From Aphis gossypii (taxonomy: Eukaryota > Arthropoda > Insecta > Hemiptera > Aphididae), in NCBI RefSeq assembly GCF_020184175.1, contig NC_065531.1, positions 84,104,604 through 84,168,603 of the forward strand: a stretch of 64,000 bases of DNA. The letters run 5' to 3'. The translations under genes and the position numbers were made by a program. The notes under the pieces were generated by a model. That model worked only from the letters and a program-made list of their open reading frames with translations, was not told the origin of the DNA and did not search any database. This document shows positions 1 to 15,589 of this stretch, in pieces. The number at the start of each line of letters is the position of its first letter. Positions within the stretch are counted from its first letter, which is position 1.

Positions 1-2350
1 TCGTTTATGAAGTATCGCCGAGGCGAGTAATAATAAAAAAGTGTATTTGTAATGTAATATTATAAAATACTTTGAAGTCTGTGGGTATTTACTTGAGTGA
101 GTACAAATACGATTGGAATTTCAACGAACTGTAAATGTACTGGATTTGGATTCGAGCTGCAGTGTAAAACTATTTTTCATTTTTTTTACTTTTTTAGTGT
201 TGCAATAATCGTTATATGCAGCACGAGTAGGTAAAATGTTATAGGTTTTTTTTTTTTAAATCGAACTACGAGTATATACACAATAATTGAACATTTTTTC
301 AGAGTATAAAATTATATAGTTTAGATAGTCGCTTTTGAACGTTTACAGTAAATAGCATATGTACCTACCTACGATATGACGTGCGATATATATAGACCAA
401 CACGTGTAATGTGTGTTGTGTGTGTACATCTTATATAATAATATGAATAATAATGTAGAATGTCACGGATTTGCGTGCGGATAATAGGTATATCGTATAT
501 CCCCGTCCCCGCCGAATTACCCTCTCGCTCTCGCACCGTATCATTCCGTCTCGCTCGCTGTCTAAGAAGTCCACGTGAACATTTCGGCGTAGAGGTGGAA
601 AACAATGCCGCTGCAGATTCACCACCGTCCCTATACGCATTACGCATATGGCATATAGGCACAATAATGTATATTATATTAGCATATATTATATTGTACG
701 TATATTATTCTTAACTGCAGCGTGTGTAAACCCGCACGTCGTCGCCGCCGTATATTATAACGGCCACTTGTAGCTTCACAATTGCGTCTATGTGGGTCAT
801 ATCATCAATCAGAGACGTCGGATGTGTCTGTACTCGGTATTCGATCGTATCTCCGCTGGTGCACAACCGCATCGAATATATATATAGTGAGTATTATCTA
901 TCCGCGTCCGGACACTTGTTATCAGTACTCGTCGGGCGGTATCGTCGATTTTTTACTAGGTATATATTAATTTTTTACTACAGCAGATTCGGCAACGACT
1001 TTTCAGGTGTAATAATAATATTACACGAGTCGTACTCGTTAGTTAGTGCATCGTAACAGACATCGAAACCGACTGTTAAAATAATAACATAACCGGGGTC
1101 GAAGTTTTTACGCCAATTCTGAATGCTAATTACTGCAGCAGTTTACACGCACATAATAGGCTTATGCGATTTCTCGTTCTCTCGCACACACCCGGCCTGC
1201 GCGCATTTTGTCGTCGAATCTCGTCCATCTCGTCTACATATTATTACAATAATATTACGTTATTATTATAATATACGCACTATCGGCCATCGGGAACCGG
1301 TTCATCTATTTAGGTACAAAAACGTTTTGCTCCGGTCCGTCCTTTGTACACCATTGCGGTATACCCATATACGTATGTATGTATATACACACACACACAC
1401 GCGTAAGATATACACACGGTCGTTTGCATGCGCGTCTATCGATACACATAATATTATATTCATACATTTTAATATCGCATTGTGCATTATTTGTTGAGAG
1501 TACATCGACGACCGTACGAGTTTGTGTGTGTGTGTACGTATGCGTGCGATCGCCAATGTGGATCGTGTTCCACGGTGGCTGACAACGTGAGATTCGATTC
1601 CGTAGTGGTTTTTTTTCCTCTCTTCTATAGTTTTATTCAGTTTCAGCAGATTCCCTCGTCCCCCTTCATCTCCGACAATCATACGTAACGTGCACACATA
1701 TAATATTTCGTATCCTTCAACCCACAATGTACACACATACACACACACACACATAACTACGACTCTGTACCGCGTTTTGCGACCGACATTTGTCAATCCC
1801 CGCGTATGTCGCAGGTGAAACGGACGGGGGCTCGTTATTGTTACGGCTCGGTTGACTCCTCGTTAAGTATCGTTCACTTAATGACCGGCATGTGGAATTG
1901 TGGAACAATGGATCAGTCGCGACGCTCTGTACACCACTTATATATAATATATATATAGACTTTATGGGTCGCGATGTGTATGTGTGAGTTTCTGTGCGTA
2001 CATAATAATCTATATATATAAGTACCCGAGTATTCGTTTATCAGTGTCCTACTATACGACATGTGCCAAGACTCGAGTCGTCGCGGATATCCGGATCCAA
2101 ATATTATCGTCCCGACACCGGACGTGTGCGGTTGGAATTTGCTACACAATTCGGAACTACCCCGCGTACACTGCGTTATATTATGTAGCCAGATATGTTC
2201 CACATATATTATATTGCAGCCGACGACCGAACGGTCAGATAACTTCACGCATTTCGTGTATTATATCATCATCGTATCGTGTGGGCCTGATGCAGCAGTG
2301 CTGAGGTTTAGCGGCGATGACATCGTAATAATATTGTGTATTCGGTGAGG
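1..2350. other. Non-coding DNA with CA/TG microsatellites
   Basis: Mixed AT-rich and CpG-containing DNA. (AC)7 runs lie at 1387-1400 and 1739-1752, and a TG run is near 1523-1538. Open frames here follow the repeats and look like chance. Confidence 0.6.
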
Positions 2351-5191
2351 TTTACACCGAAGATTATAATTTCGCCCTATCATCGACTGCAGTAATAACG
2401 GTCGCCGTATCGAATATTATGTTTTTGAAAAGTGTGTAGAGTATTTAAAGTTGGATCAGAATCTATATTTTTTATGATTTAATATATCTACTTAGAAACA
2501 AAATAATTTACTGAAAATGTTACCGTGTGTTATATTTTTTTATTTTCATTAATACTTAAAGTCTCTAGGAATGATTGAGTGAAGTATAAAATGTCAACGG
2601 TACTCCTTAAAAGCTATAAACTGCTACTTGTGCATGTATTGGTGAGTATGTAATATTGACTATCGTTATATACCTAAATCAATGCATAGATAAACATTAT
2701 TAGATTTTAGTATTAGTGCCTATACTGACTCTCTATGTATTCTGCTGATTGAAACCTGTAACCAGCCAGATGAATAAGGTTTCTGTTGATAAGTTCTAGC
2801 GCTTCTATTAAATTATATCAACGTTTCCAATTTACCGCAGTGTTGAGCTTGCCAATGATACTGTATACTCTATAGTGGTTAACACTGCAGTACACGGTTC
2901 ATTGATAAACACATTGCAAATTTCCATAGTTATATATATTACATTCTTGTTCGTCTGATCCTGGCGATGGGGCTTTGATCGCGCGACACATATATCCGAA
3001 CTCTGCAGAGTATAATATAATCGCGTCTCCGGAATGGTGGCGAGCAGTTTTTTTTCCATGTCGTCGTCTAGTACTCTAGTGTAATATTATAATAATATGT
3101 GCGCGCTCGCAATCCTAAGAACCAGTTTAGACGACCCCCCCTAAAGGGTGCGGGACGCCCCTCACCACAACAATAATGGGAACGTCCGTCAAACACACAC
3201 TCGTTGCGGCAGCGTCAACGGCCCGGTTAGCCGGCAGCTCCGGTTTCGTTGAACGCCTACGCGCCAAACGCGACAACAATATATAATATAATATTATTAT
3301 ATGCGTTCCAAAAAAAAAAAAAATTGCTCTTAACACCTTTAAATAGGCATCAGACGTATACCTACATAATATGCGTATTATGCGCATACATAATACGGAT
3401 TACCCACGACGCAAATTGCAAACTATTTTAATGTAGTACACTATTATACTACAGCATGAACTGGAATATTAATGGTTGAGTATATAATCGGTGTCTGTTC
3501 GCAAAAATAAAAAATGCATGGTTCACTTTCGCAAATTGTCATTTGAAAAAAAAATTCATAACGAAAAACGTGTTCTCGCAGTGAAAATATTTTTTATTAT
3601 TATTATTTTTTTTTTTCAAACAGGATTTGTTAAAACCAAAAAGTTTGTATGAGAACCAATAATCTGTTTACTTCAAAACGTTATCGAAATGTAACGGTTC
3701 CGGTATAAGGTTTCGGTTCGACGATTTTCCAAAGATTTTATTTTATTATCCATCAAAATTATGTATATACCTATACTATACGGATTTGAAAATCAAAAAC
3801 AAATATTTAAATCAATCTCAAGGTCTTTTGGATTTCGAATTTTGGAACTCCCACTCAATTGGATTCAAAATTAATATTCTAAATTAGATTTTTATCTAAC
3901 CCAATAATTTTTGGTTAGAAACAACGTTTTGATGCGATAACCGAACGTCAATGACGTCACTGCGGCGGCGAGCTGTAGTCGTGTCTACGTTAAAAAAACA
4001 ATTGGTTTACATACATAGGTATATAGTTTAAGACGAAAAAAAATATATGTAATAAGCAAACATGCTGATGTATTTCTTTTTATTGTTATAATAATATATT
4101 ATATATACACCGTGCGACAAAATCAATTTGCAGTCGATAATAGGCGTGACCAGAGTAATTTGTACTGGCATCCGGCGACGGCTATACAGGAAAAAAACCA
4201 ATAACCAAGTTCGAGGTGATTTACGAAACGTGCCGCAATCAATATTAACCCTCGACGTTTCCAATTGGATATACACTTAACATTTATATACATGTAGAGA
4301 GAGGTACCTATACGCGTATTTACACAGTAATAATGTTAAACGTATAATATATTATGCGCAATGTGTTTTATTTTCAATGCGAGAAAAAATTAGTCGGCCA
4401 ATTTCCCATCGGGCATATATTATAATATTCCTAATACCTATATGTATATTTGTGCGCGTGTGTGTGTATTGTAATACAGTAGCCCCGCCACGGCCGCGAT
4501 GTGCTCTCCGGACAATGGTAATAACGAGGTAAAAATAAAGAAAAAAATATGCATGTAAAATAAACGAAAACAATGGCGGTTACGGTGGTGTTAGGAACTC
4601 CGGTGAAAACAAAGCGAGTCCGCTGCAGAGGTGTTTGAATATCACTACATTCTTATTATTATGGCAGGTGCGCATGACGGGTTGTGACGTGCGGCTATGG
4701 TAATAATAATAATAACTAGTAATATACCTAAGCCTATTCTAGTAATTAGACGCGTTTTCGAAAAATAAAAAATAAATTCTCCCCCGCTGCAAGACCATAT
4801 AACGTACATAATAGTACGCGTCTGACCTCAGCGCTCATTCATACATATTATATTATCTGCAGCATATTACTATAAACGTCCACGTTGATTAGACATGGAC
4901 TACCGGGTGTTCGCGTTCACACGTACGTTCGTATTTTTACGTGTCGTCGTCGAGGAGAGACCCCACACAGAAATCCATATATACAAAACACGTCATGACT
5001 AATCGTCGGCAAAACGTCGACGACGACATATTTTATTTTTTGTTTGGATAAAATATCGCTAAATACCTCTGCCGAATACGCACGCACGCACACACTCGCG
5101 TGTGCGTATAGGTGGTGGACCGCGGTGCTCGAACCCGTCGACGGATTTCTCGTTAAAAATGCATTAATATTAAAATATATAATATTTTCAG
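2351..5191. other. No gene seen
   Basis: AT-rich DNA with short A/T homopolymers. Frames are short and low-complexity, and no RNA gene or transposon end was recognised. Confidence 0.55.
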
Positions 5192-5581
5192 ATGAAAAAA
5201 AAAACAGAAACGCCCGCGTTTAATGCGCCGCATACTTCTACAAATGCGTTACAATGTCGTTTCCACGGTCGTTATGATATTATTGTATCAACGGCCGCGG
5301 AACTTTATCTTTGCGCGTTGTGCAGCTGCACCTGGACCGGAGAGGATATTTCGTTGTTTGATCGCAGCTGTGAGCCGCGCTGCACATATGCGCGTGTACA
5401 CCTATACACACGTTTATGTCGTCTCGAACGGCACCGAAACGCCAAAAAACCGTTTCGCCGATTCGGGTTGATCTATGGGTTTCTCGGTCACGCATTATCC
5501 TACATTATTATATTATATAATACCGTCTTGTCGGTGTATACACATCAGGCATTTGTTCGGAGTCGTTTTAGATGTGTTTGA
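5192..5581 (+). other. 129-codon ORF, doubtful
   Basis: ATG at 5192 directly follows TTTTCAG, so it could be an exon with an acceptor. The product is Cys/Arg-rich with no recognised domain and no conserved motif. It lies in a moderately GC-rich patch. Probably chance. Confidence 0.12.
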
Positions 5582-8500
5582 AAAAAAAAATGATTCTGTT
5601 TAGCGTTTGGTATTTCAATAACTGCAGTGTATAGCTAGTCGCGTATTACATCTGAGTCAGCGCGATTTAAATAAATCTGTCTATACATCTATCGTTTTCC
5701 ATTTTGTTTCAGACTTTCAGTTGAAATATAAATAATACGATTTCTGTGAAAACCTCGTCAAAATCGGTCCATCCGTTTTTATGAAGCTTTTCCCGGACAA
5801 ACAGACTATCTGTAAATGTATTCGTGCGTGTTTTATATGAAATATTACGTTTAATCGCGTACGTTTGAAAATCGTTGTGCATATATTTTGAATTTTTTTG
5901 AATTTGTGATACGCAAGATAACTTTGAAAAAAATAATAATAACAAGAATTGCAAAACGGTCAATTTTCCAAAGCTGTGTAATGAACCACGCTATTTGTCA
6001 TGTTATTAGCAGAACGCAGATACATACAAATTTTTATGCGTACCTAGAACAAGCTGCATGATGCAATTGTCTCTGAGAAAAACAAAATTTTTCCGAATAA
6101 ATAATCCCTGCTACTTTTAGATAATTGTGAAAATAATGTCATTGGAATTTATTAATCGTCATCGTGAATGATTATCGCACTGAAATTGAAGTCTTTTGAA
6201 GTCGATCGTATGTTAACTTTGTCATTAGACAGTTTCTATAAGTATTGTACACAGAAAATTATATCAATCATAGAAACTATTATATTTTTTGTAACCAATG
6301 ATATATTTTTTTATATACTCAAAAAAATAAAAGATTTTTGTTAGCTCAAAAATAAAAAATCGTATATGAGTCATCATTTATGTGTTAAATTGGAGATAAA
6401 AAGTAGTCTAAAACGATCCTGCAGAGGTTCCAAAGATTATGTGCGCAACACTTGGTACAAATTATTCAAAATCTGTGAATTTTCTATAAGGAACATCAAA
6501 TAACCAGATAGGTCTTAGACTTTATATAATATGTATACGTCGGACGTAATAGAGGATAATATATTCCATAAAACAATGAAATTAAATATATTTTGATTGA
6601 AATCTATAAGACAAGTTTTGAGAATGATGAAAATTTTAATATTATACAAATCAGAGCAATCTTTATTACCTAAAAACATGTCAAATATTTTGACATAAAA
6701 CTATATAAATTACATTAGTATAATAACAAAGCAATATAATACTAGACATGACTTATTCTAAACATTTTAAAACTCAATAAGTATAGTTTTTTAATTGTTC
6801 ATTAGTTTTACAGCTATTTTTGTTTATTGTTATCGGTCAAGATTCGGGGTTAGCTATTCATACTATTTTATATCTGTGTAAATGCTTACGAAATGATAGT
6901 GACCGAGTAATTATACTTCATATTTGGTAAAACGTGATGATTTCATTTTCCCCTATGGACGAGAATGACATGCTCAATTTCCTATGACTATACAATATAC
7001 ATAATACATATATATTCTATAATAGGCCCATTAGATTTTCTTTAATGTGCACTTTGTTCTTGAAATGATAAGCAGTTACATAAATAATTGCTTGCGGGTA
7101 ACTCGGCCGTTCTGGTATACGTAATGCGAGAAATAACGTCCGATAAGCCACATTTATGTGTTCATTTTTGAAAATCTCAGTAACCATAAATAAAAATGTT
7201 ACCGTGAATATCGTACCAAACCATGTAATATTCTTAGTAAATAAAGATCCTGAGGAGATTTAATCTTGGTTTGTTTATCCAGGTCCTTGTAGTACAACTG
7301 CGTATACGAAATTACAAATGGGTCTTGTTAACTGAAGTTCACCACTGTTCAATATGGAACTTCGGCGTATAATGCCTCACATGTAAAAACTAACCCTGTT
7401 TGGCTGCTTACTTGATTGCCGCTCATCATTGAACTATTTTATTTCAGAGTTTCTCCTCGTCATACATTAGATCTCCTTCCCCTTTCCGTTCCATTAATAT
7501 CCTCAGTTTCCATACGCAACACTTATTATATACTAAACACAGATACGGCGAGGACCCACATATTGCTCTTGTCACTTATTGTTCTTCTTCCCACGCCTCA
7601 TGTTAATGATAACTTATACTTATTACGTACACACGTTTCTTTCTCCTTATTATTATTTGTATTGGGCACGTTGCAGGGTCTGTGTATATTTGAAACAGAA
7701 TTGAAATTATATGAATAAAAAAAAAATAAATAACTAAACAAAACAGAAAATAATTACATAAATATTTGTTTATTGAACCGGCGATAATCTACCGCAAAAG
7801 GCTCTGCAATAGCACCAAATCCACGCCTGCAGTAGTTATATTCGGTTTAACAATGGCGATGACAAAAAACTGAAGAGTATAAAAAACAATCGGTCGACCA
7901 CATACCGCGGTGATAACGTAAAATGCATTTCCGTTTTGTGGTATTTTTTTTTTATTTATTTATTTTTTGTTTTGTTTTCCGAAGATACACACTTGAGGTG
8001 GCCACACGTATACATAATGTCATGTACATTATGTATATAGGTAGGTACTCGAAACCGACGACGAGTATTATGACGTGTTCAATACGGTGGGACTCGCTGT
8101 GTATAAATATATATATGTGAACAAAAACCGTTGTACGGTCGTATGTATAAATGAGAGTATATACCTATGTATTATACCTATAAAGATTGTTATTATTATT
8201 TTCATCTGCAGCACGACGACAGCCGGTTGCATAATGTTGACACTGCAATTTCGAATTCAATATTTTATATACATGCGCATTCGCCATTTCCCGTTGTATG
8301 ATATGACGTGTGTATATATTTGTAGATCGTCGTATATAAAATTAAAGTGCATTATTATATACGTCGCGGTGGTCGGTGCAAGGGTATAATAAAAAACGCG
8401 CACACATATATATATATACACACACTGAGAACATATCAAATTGTAGGTTAGTCGCGGTGGCACAACGATATAATTATACGGTCATATCGTTGTTGTTTCG

Positions 8501-11200
8501 ACGCGATGGGTTTGCGCTCTCGTCTCGGATGTCTCGGCGAAATCGCCCTCGTGTATAATTTGAACAAATAACTAATATAATATGTGGCGTCCCTTTTGCC
8601 GGCGTCTGTGTTTTTTTTTTTTTTTTTTGTCCGCCGTTGTCTGATCCGACCGACTCCGGCTTCCAGCTCCTCCTCCTCCGCACAATATAAATAATAATTT
8701 CGCCCCGTCGGTTCAATTGCCGCGACTATCTGTCGATCGAGCGGTTTCGCATCACGAACCTTCGTGTCCGTGTGCCTATTGGAAAACACGTGGGTTAATG
8801 CACTGCACACCGTAGAATATCATTATTATTTGAAGATATTTACGATCGAACGCGAATTGAACTGACACTAATTTTTTTTTAAATTCGAGATGAAATATCA
8901 TATGTATATTTTATATGTTAATTGGCTGTATTATTTATACGTCCGACAGTTTTTCATGAAAAACGAGTGCTATAATAATTATATAATATGTATAGTAATA
9001 ATATGCGTTTGTATAAGTACCTATATACCTATACATAATATTATTTCAAATAAATTATGATTAGTATCATACATTTAATAAGTTTTACACTTAAAATAAT
9101 TATTTTAATTGATTTGATTATTTGATATAATATATATTTTTTTATACTTCTCAACGCGTATTTAATTAGTTTTACAACGCACAACTGCACAAGCATAGTA
9201 GGTATAATATAATATTATTATATACCTTGTTGGTATGTGCAATGTACTTTTAAATAATATATTTATGGATATAAACTTGTTTTATTAGAAACAACAACTA
9301 TAATTTTAACATAACGTTCGGTTGGAAATTAAAATGTCTTAAGACTTATAATATATATCATTTTGTAAAACCTTTATTAGTCGTTTAAAATTTTACGAAC
9401 ATTATTATAATTGAACTGGCATAAACCTACATAACTTTTACGTTACTAAAACATGAAAAACCGATACAAATATATATATTTACTATAAAATCTCAAAATG
9501 CAGATGTTATTATTATAATAATATTAAAACGATAAACGTATAAGCGCACGTAAATCGCTAATAATTGTGCTTATAAACATTGATTTGACGTCTTTACTAT
9601 ACAATGTATTGCAAATTTGCATATTACATCAAATGTACCTACTGTGGTCATAGCAATAAAGATATTAAAATTTATTTTATGTACATAAGCGTCATACACG
9701 TTTCATCCCACGCGACCGCTGTAATAATAATCGTATAATCTAATTAACAAAGTCGCATTCAAATTAAATTTTTCATTTTCCTAGTACTTGAAAAAATCGC
9801 GAAATACTACTACGTATAAGGTTTAAAATGTGAACAGAAACTTGCAGTTATGATAAATATATATATATATATGCGACGCGATTGCTTAAGAGTTATATAT
9901 AATTATATTCAATTCATTTATTTTTTTAACATTTAAAAAAATCTTTCGGTAGAAATACAATAGATTCATCAAAAATTCCATATCATTTTTCAAAATGAAA
10001 ATTTTACTTTTCAAATCAGGAAATGCTAAGCACCTATAATATAGTGTTACGGCTCTATAAGAATCAGACCAAAACCTGTAGGACATTTTGAAACGTTTAA
10101 AATAGACCGACCAGTTTTCGCGGCTCCTGAAGTCTTTATAAAAGTGTGCAGTGCCAATCGGAGTGAGCAATTCGCACTCTTCGTGTTATAGATAGACCCG
10201 AGATAGGCGGCCCTATATCGCCGCACGATGGACATGGTGTATATTATTTATTATGTTATTATATTATTGTGTGCAGGTGATCGTGTAACTCGACAACGAT
10301 ACAATAATATAATAATTATTGTCGTCGCCCCGGAGAACAGGTAGTAGAGCCGGGGCGCTAAGTCCATTAGCATCGTACAAATAAATAAGCAAAACAGTCT
10401 TCGGGTCGCGATTTTTGATTTACTGCGACGGCCGCGATTGCCAAACACGTGGCCCGCAGCGTTAGCCTATACCATATATTATAAAATAGCATCATTTTCG
10501 CGGTCCCATACACAACCGCAGCTCCGGTAACGCGTTAGCAACTGAAAAATCGTATAAGGAATAACATAATTTATCGTATGTATAGTTAATATATCATTTT
10601 ATAATTATTGTGGCACTTCGCACATGTACGCGAAAATCAATACGATTCGCGCACCCCTCGAGCCCGGCGGGAATGCGAGATGGATCGATAACGCCGAGTC
10701 AATTAAAAATCCGCACGCTGCTCTGCGATACACTGCTCACAGTCAGGTACCTATATATATATTTACTCAGGACCCGAGTTGTTCGGGGGGGAGGGGGTGT
10801 GATATGAATATAATAATAATATAACGATATCAATAATGATAATTATATTATAACGCGTCTGAATCTTTATCGCCTCGCGTGCTCGCGTGATCCGCCTACC
10901 GTATATAATACGCACGTATAATGTACGCAGAGCTAGTTTTTTGTTTTTATTTCCAAAGAGACACGACCCGCTACGTATATAAGCGTCGTCGTTTCGGGTT
11001 GAACTACCCAACTAGTCGTCGAATGGTTTTCGTGTTTTATAATACGAATCGAATACACGTTGTTATATTATGTTATCTTCTCGCCGAGAATAAAAAAATT
11101 TAATTAAAAAGTGACTGATAAAAATTGTGTAATATGCATCGCGATTAAAATACCTATACACAAAAAAAGACCTTGTATCACCTCACGTCTAATCTATAAC
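5582..11200. other. No gene seen; poly-T and AT-rich tracts
   Basis: Long AT-rich stretch with a T18 tract at 8611-8628. A 100-codon frame at 7416-7718 and 94-codon/62-codon minus-strand frames at 9886-10235 have no recognisable motif. A G-rich run (tcgggggggaggggg) lies near 10778-10796. Confidence 0.5.
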
Positions 11201-12300
11201 TCCCGAAAGCTGCACGACACAGCTCAGGCTCGCTGTGTGTGTGTGTTGTTTATATATTTTCTTTCCCTCTGATATTGTGTCTCAGCGCGCGTGTCTTAAC
11301 AGTTCACACACACACACACCACACACACACACACACACTTGTATTATGTATATAAATACACATTATATGTGTGTGTGGCTATTCGTATTCAAATGCCACG
11401 TCGATGTTACAATGGACGGGCTACGAAAATATTTGTCAACGCCACCTCAACAGTCGCGGTCGACCACGAATTTTTCACGTTCCCCGTAACCGCCTGGGAA
11501 GCCCATCGATCATCGCCCGTCCGTCCGTCTCCGCCCGCCTCGCCTTCTTTGCGTGTACGGTCTTCCGCCCGGTGTGAACGAACGGTATACCCCGCGCGAG
11601 CGCGCGTGTGTGTGTGATTTATATCCATGTAAAGTACCGTCGTGCCGGTTTTATTTTATTTTTTATTTTTTGTCTCTCGTCGCCTATTCATAACATAATA
11701 ATAATAACATTATAACATTATAACAACGATATCATATCCTCGCGGTTTCATTTTCGCCCCGGTCGACTTTGTTGCGAGCGCATGATGCAGTACCTCAAAA
11801 ATTTATTATGTACCGATCGCGGTCGTCGTCGAGTCACGGGCGCCAATCATCAATCAGTCCGGTTGCCAGCCAGCATTCTACGTGCATATATATGTATATT
11901 ATTATATGTATATTATATACAAGACGCCAACGAGAATATAATGATATTATTATATTTTAATATAAAATCTTTCGGCTCGAATCGATATATTATGTTGAGC
12001 TGAGCGGACGACTTGATCCCGCCGCCCATGCGGACGTCATGTCGGCGACTATGATGATGACGGACGCGGACAGCGATCGGGACTTTGCCAAAACTGAAGC
12101 ATAGGCACAGACCGTGTTCCGAGATGACGTCCCGCCACGATCGAAAAGAATTAAGACGAAACTCTTTTCAATCGCCCCCCTCCGAGTGGATATACCGTAT
12201 GGCGTGTATACACGCGTCTTATCGGATCGGAAACGGACTAACCGGAATATATATGTATATAAACTAAACTTCTAGTATAGCGTACAATCCTTACGCCCTC
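11201..12300. other. CA repeat and CpG-rich patch, no gene
   Basis: A compound (CA)n array occupies 11305-11338, followed by a C-rich, CpG-rich stretch to about 12250. Overlapping frames on both strands here are by-products of the composition. Confidence 0.5.
11305..11338 (+). repeat. Compound (CA)n microsatellite
   Basis: CA repeat of 34 bp with one CC interruption at 11319-11320. Confidence 0.9.
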
Positions 12301-15300
12301 GCTCATCTGTAGAATCTGTATATGTCATCCCTATTGTTCGATTTATTTTTTTGAACTTTTCAGATTGTCTGTGCTTTATTTTGATTACAATTTTCAACCC
12401 TTTTTTTTTTTTGTTAACACTTTATCGGACAGATTGAAAGACGAAAGTTCCAAGAGTTTCATTCGTTCAGAACTATTTATTTCAATGACACAAAATGTTC
12501 TATCTTTTTTTCTTAGATTTGATACATGTATAAATATATGCAAGATGATTTAACAACTATATATATATACATTATATTAATTACTCAAATGACACAGAAT
12601 TCACTCATTCAAATTATATATTCACAAACTATTAAAAAAAAATACGTTAATATAAACTTAAAAAAATAAAAATATGAATTTGAATAAATGCACAATCGAT
12701 GTAAAAATGAGGGTGAGCATGCAATAGTCTCGCCATGTATAAGCGCCATGGCAGTCGCTAAAGTAGTTTGCTGAGTTTTTTTTTGTTGAACAGGAAACTC
12801 TGCTGACTTTTGTAATTAATACTTTAAATTCTTATGTGTCCGTAAAATTAATTGTTATTGCATCTTTGTGTTTAATTTGTTTTGAATAACTAGCCGATTA
12901 CGCGTTATTTTCCCATGCATACATAATTTACCACGAAAAATAAAACGCTATATGTTAATCATTTCCGCAACCGCACACATCGATTTTCGACAAAAATTTG
13001 ATGATTACTTAAAATCAGTTCACCGTTAACAGTATTATTAAATGTTGTATGTATATTGTATATAGCATTATTTAAATTAGCTGGGTGATGTTTAAACAAA
13101 TCGTGTAAGCAACTAAAAGTTATTCAAGTTTGGTCAATAATGCGTAATTACCAAAAATTGTATTGAAATTATTTATTAACGTCGGGGTTTTGTTAGGTCA
13201 TTTAACGTTTATAGTACTTTATAACTTTGAGCCGAAATGAGTCATAAAATGTAATTACTGTGTAACACAATTTATTGGGTAAATAGCATCAGATTATTTT
13301 CATGGACGTAATTATTTTTAGTCAATACATTTTAGAATATTATTACTTGTTACGACCTATTTTTCCCGATCGAACAACAAATAAATAATAATATATAATA
13401 ATAACTATATCAGTAGGTTTTCTAGATTCATGTTCGATAATAATATAGTATTTACATATAGTAGGCTCATAAAAAATTTGTTAACGATTAATGTAAGAAT
13501 TTATTTTACAGTTAATGAGTATATTATAATTTTAAATACATGTTATATAGTTATTTTTAGCATATAAAATAGGTACGGATTGCAATTTCAATAAAAGTAA
13601 AAACTATTGTCGAGGTATAATACACTCTACGTTGGTGGTAATATCAGTCCACCGAATCGATTAAAAACTTAGGTAGACATAAAATATTAAAATATGTATA
13701 TTTTGTAGTATAAGTTCTAACTATATTATAAATACGTTCTTACAAATTGTTGCTGTATATATTTTTTATTTTCATAATATTTGTTTTTACTTATTTTATT
13801 AGCTTCATTATTATTATAAGTTTTATTGAAAAAAAAATATTTTTATTTTAATAGTTAAGAAAATTGTGTAATTATTGTCATTATTATTAATCTGTGGAAA
13901 TTTTACAAAACAAGATTAATATTAGTGGATGGCCTCTAAATTTCCATTTTGTCTAGGGTGAAAATTAATCTTGTTGTAGCATTTGTTATAATAACAGTAT
14001 ATAAATTTGCTATTTTACATTAAAACCATTGTCGTGCATTTTAACTTAACGCATTATTAACACCGTGCGTTATAAATTGTATCTGTATAGTGTATATATA
14101 TATTGGTTTTATATTTTATGATCTTCTACCACTGCAGACACATTATATTATTTCAGCCCAACAATAACATTTAAATACCTCATAATTAAGCCTGAGTGGT
14201 ATACGGAAATAATGAAATAATAAGATTTATTATTTATTTGATATTTGCATATTGTTTAATGGTTATTAGTGACGACCACAGTGCACTTAACAGCGAGGAT
14301 ATAACTAATTATTTACAATGTGTTAAGCGAGTGTATTATGTTTTATTGAAGAAAGTTTTTCCAACGAGAGAAATAATGATTATTATGATACGACGAGATG
14401 AGTCGTTGCGGAGATTGCAGGCTGCAGTGACTTTTGAAGGTCGATAAAGAATTTTTATGAGGTTTTGTCGACGCCGATGAAGAGTTTAGTACGAAGCTAG
14501 GAACATTTTTCTGTTTCAATGATTTATATTGGTTATTAATTTGTGTTCAACATCGACGAGCATTGTTTGAAATATTGTAATATCTTTGAATTAATGTGTG
14601 TGTATAGTGACGGTTTCTTGGCGATAGGTTTTATTTGTTTATATTATTCGCGGGCGTGTTTTACGATATTATTCCAATAAAAAAATAATCAAATACATTA
14701 ACCTAAACCTAAACCGATTATAACATGTTATCTTAAATACCCACAGACGGGAGTTCCGTTTTAAATGATGTACCTATTAAAAAATAAACAATAAAATATA
14801 GTGGCAATAAAAATAAATTTCTATTCAGATGAAGTCCAAAACAATATTTATAATTATTTTAATCATTTTTCAAATGTTAGGTGCTTATTATATTTTAAAA
14901 TCGATCGATTCAAATTTTTTATTATCGCATACATAAGATATGTTACATTACATATATACATACATAAGATCCTATGAAATAATTTACATAGACACATAAA
15001 TGTATAATATGTGTGTATCTACAAAACCAAATTTTATTTACATAACATGGTAAATAAATATTCAATTTTATTCACGTAGTTAACATTGGTACAGTTGACG
15101 TGAAAACGTTTTCAGTAAATCTGTAATATTTTCGTCCTCGATTTTTACATAGGTCCTAATCGACTACAACTCGATTTGTTGTTATCGAGTAAAGCGGAAT
15201 GCTTTGCCGTAAACTATATAATTACTCATTAAAAGTAATCGATCGGTACAAACGATAATGATTATTGTAACGTTAGTCCGCCGGCTAACCTACATTTGGA

Positions 15301-15589
15301 TTCAAAGTAAGCACCTATACATGTATACATACATGCGTGTACAATCTCATACTCGTTATATGAGACGAAAAACGCTTAAAAATAATATTGTCATTGTTGT
15401 TATTTTACGAGCGGCCTTTTAATGAGAAAATCGGTACCCGATCGTAATGTGGAAAGTAACGAAAACGAGAGAAAAAAAATAATTATATATGTCCCCGCGG
15501 AATGTAATGGCGCGCTCGGTCATTATATCATTATAATAATATATCGTATAATATTATGTATAATATAATTTACCCGAGACCTTAATGTT
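12301..15589. other. AT-rich DNA, nothing recognised
   Basis: Very AT-rich with short inverted TA tracts. Two telomere-like units (cctaaacctaaacc) occur near 14700 but do not form an array. No coding signal. Confidence 0.55.

Noticed and set aside
1302..1796. 164-codon minus-strand open frame
   Set aside because: It crosses several CA/TG microsatellites; the product is repeat-derived (VCVCVY).
3127..3387. 86-codon minus-strand frame in a GC-richer patch
   Set aside because: Includes a poly-F stretch from the A run at 3310-3321 and has no recognisable domain.
10047..10235. Minus-strand frame with protein-like sequence (SLRLALHTFIKTSGAAKTGR)
   Set aside because: Short, with no family recognised and no continuation in adjacent frames; not enough to call a gene.
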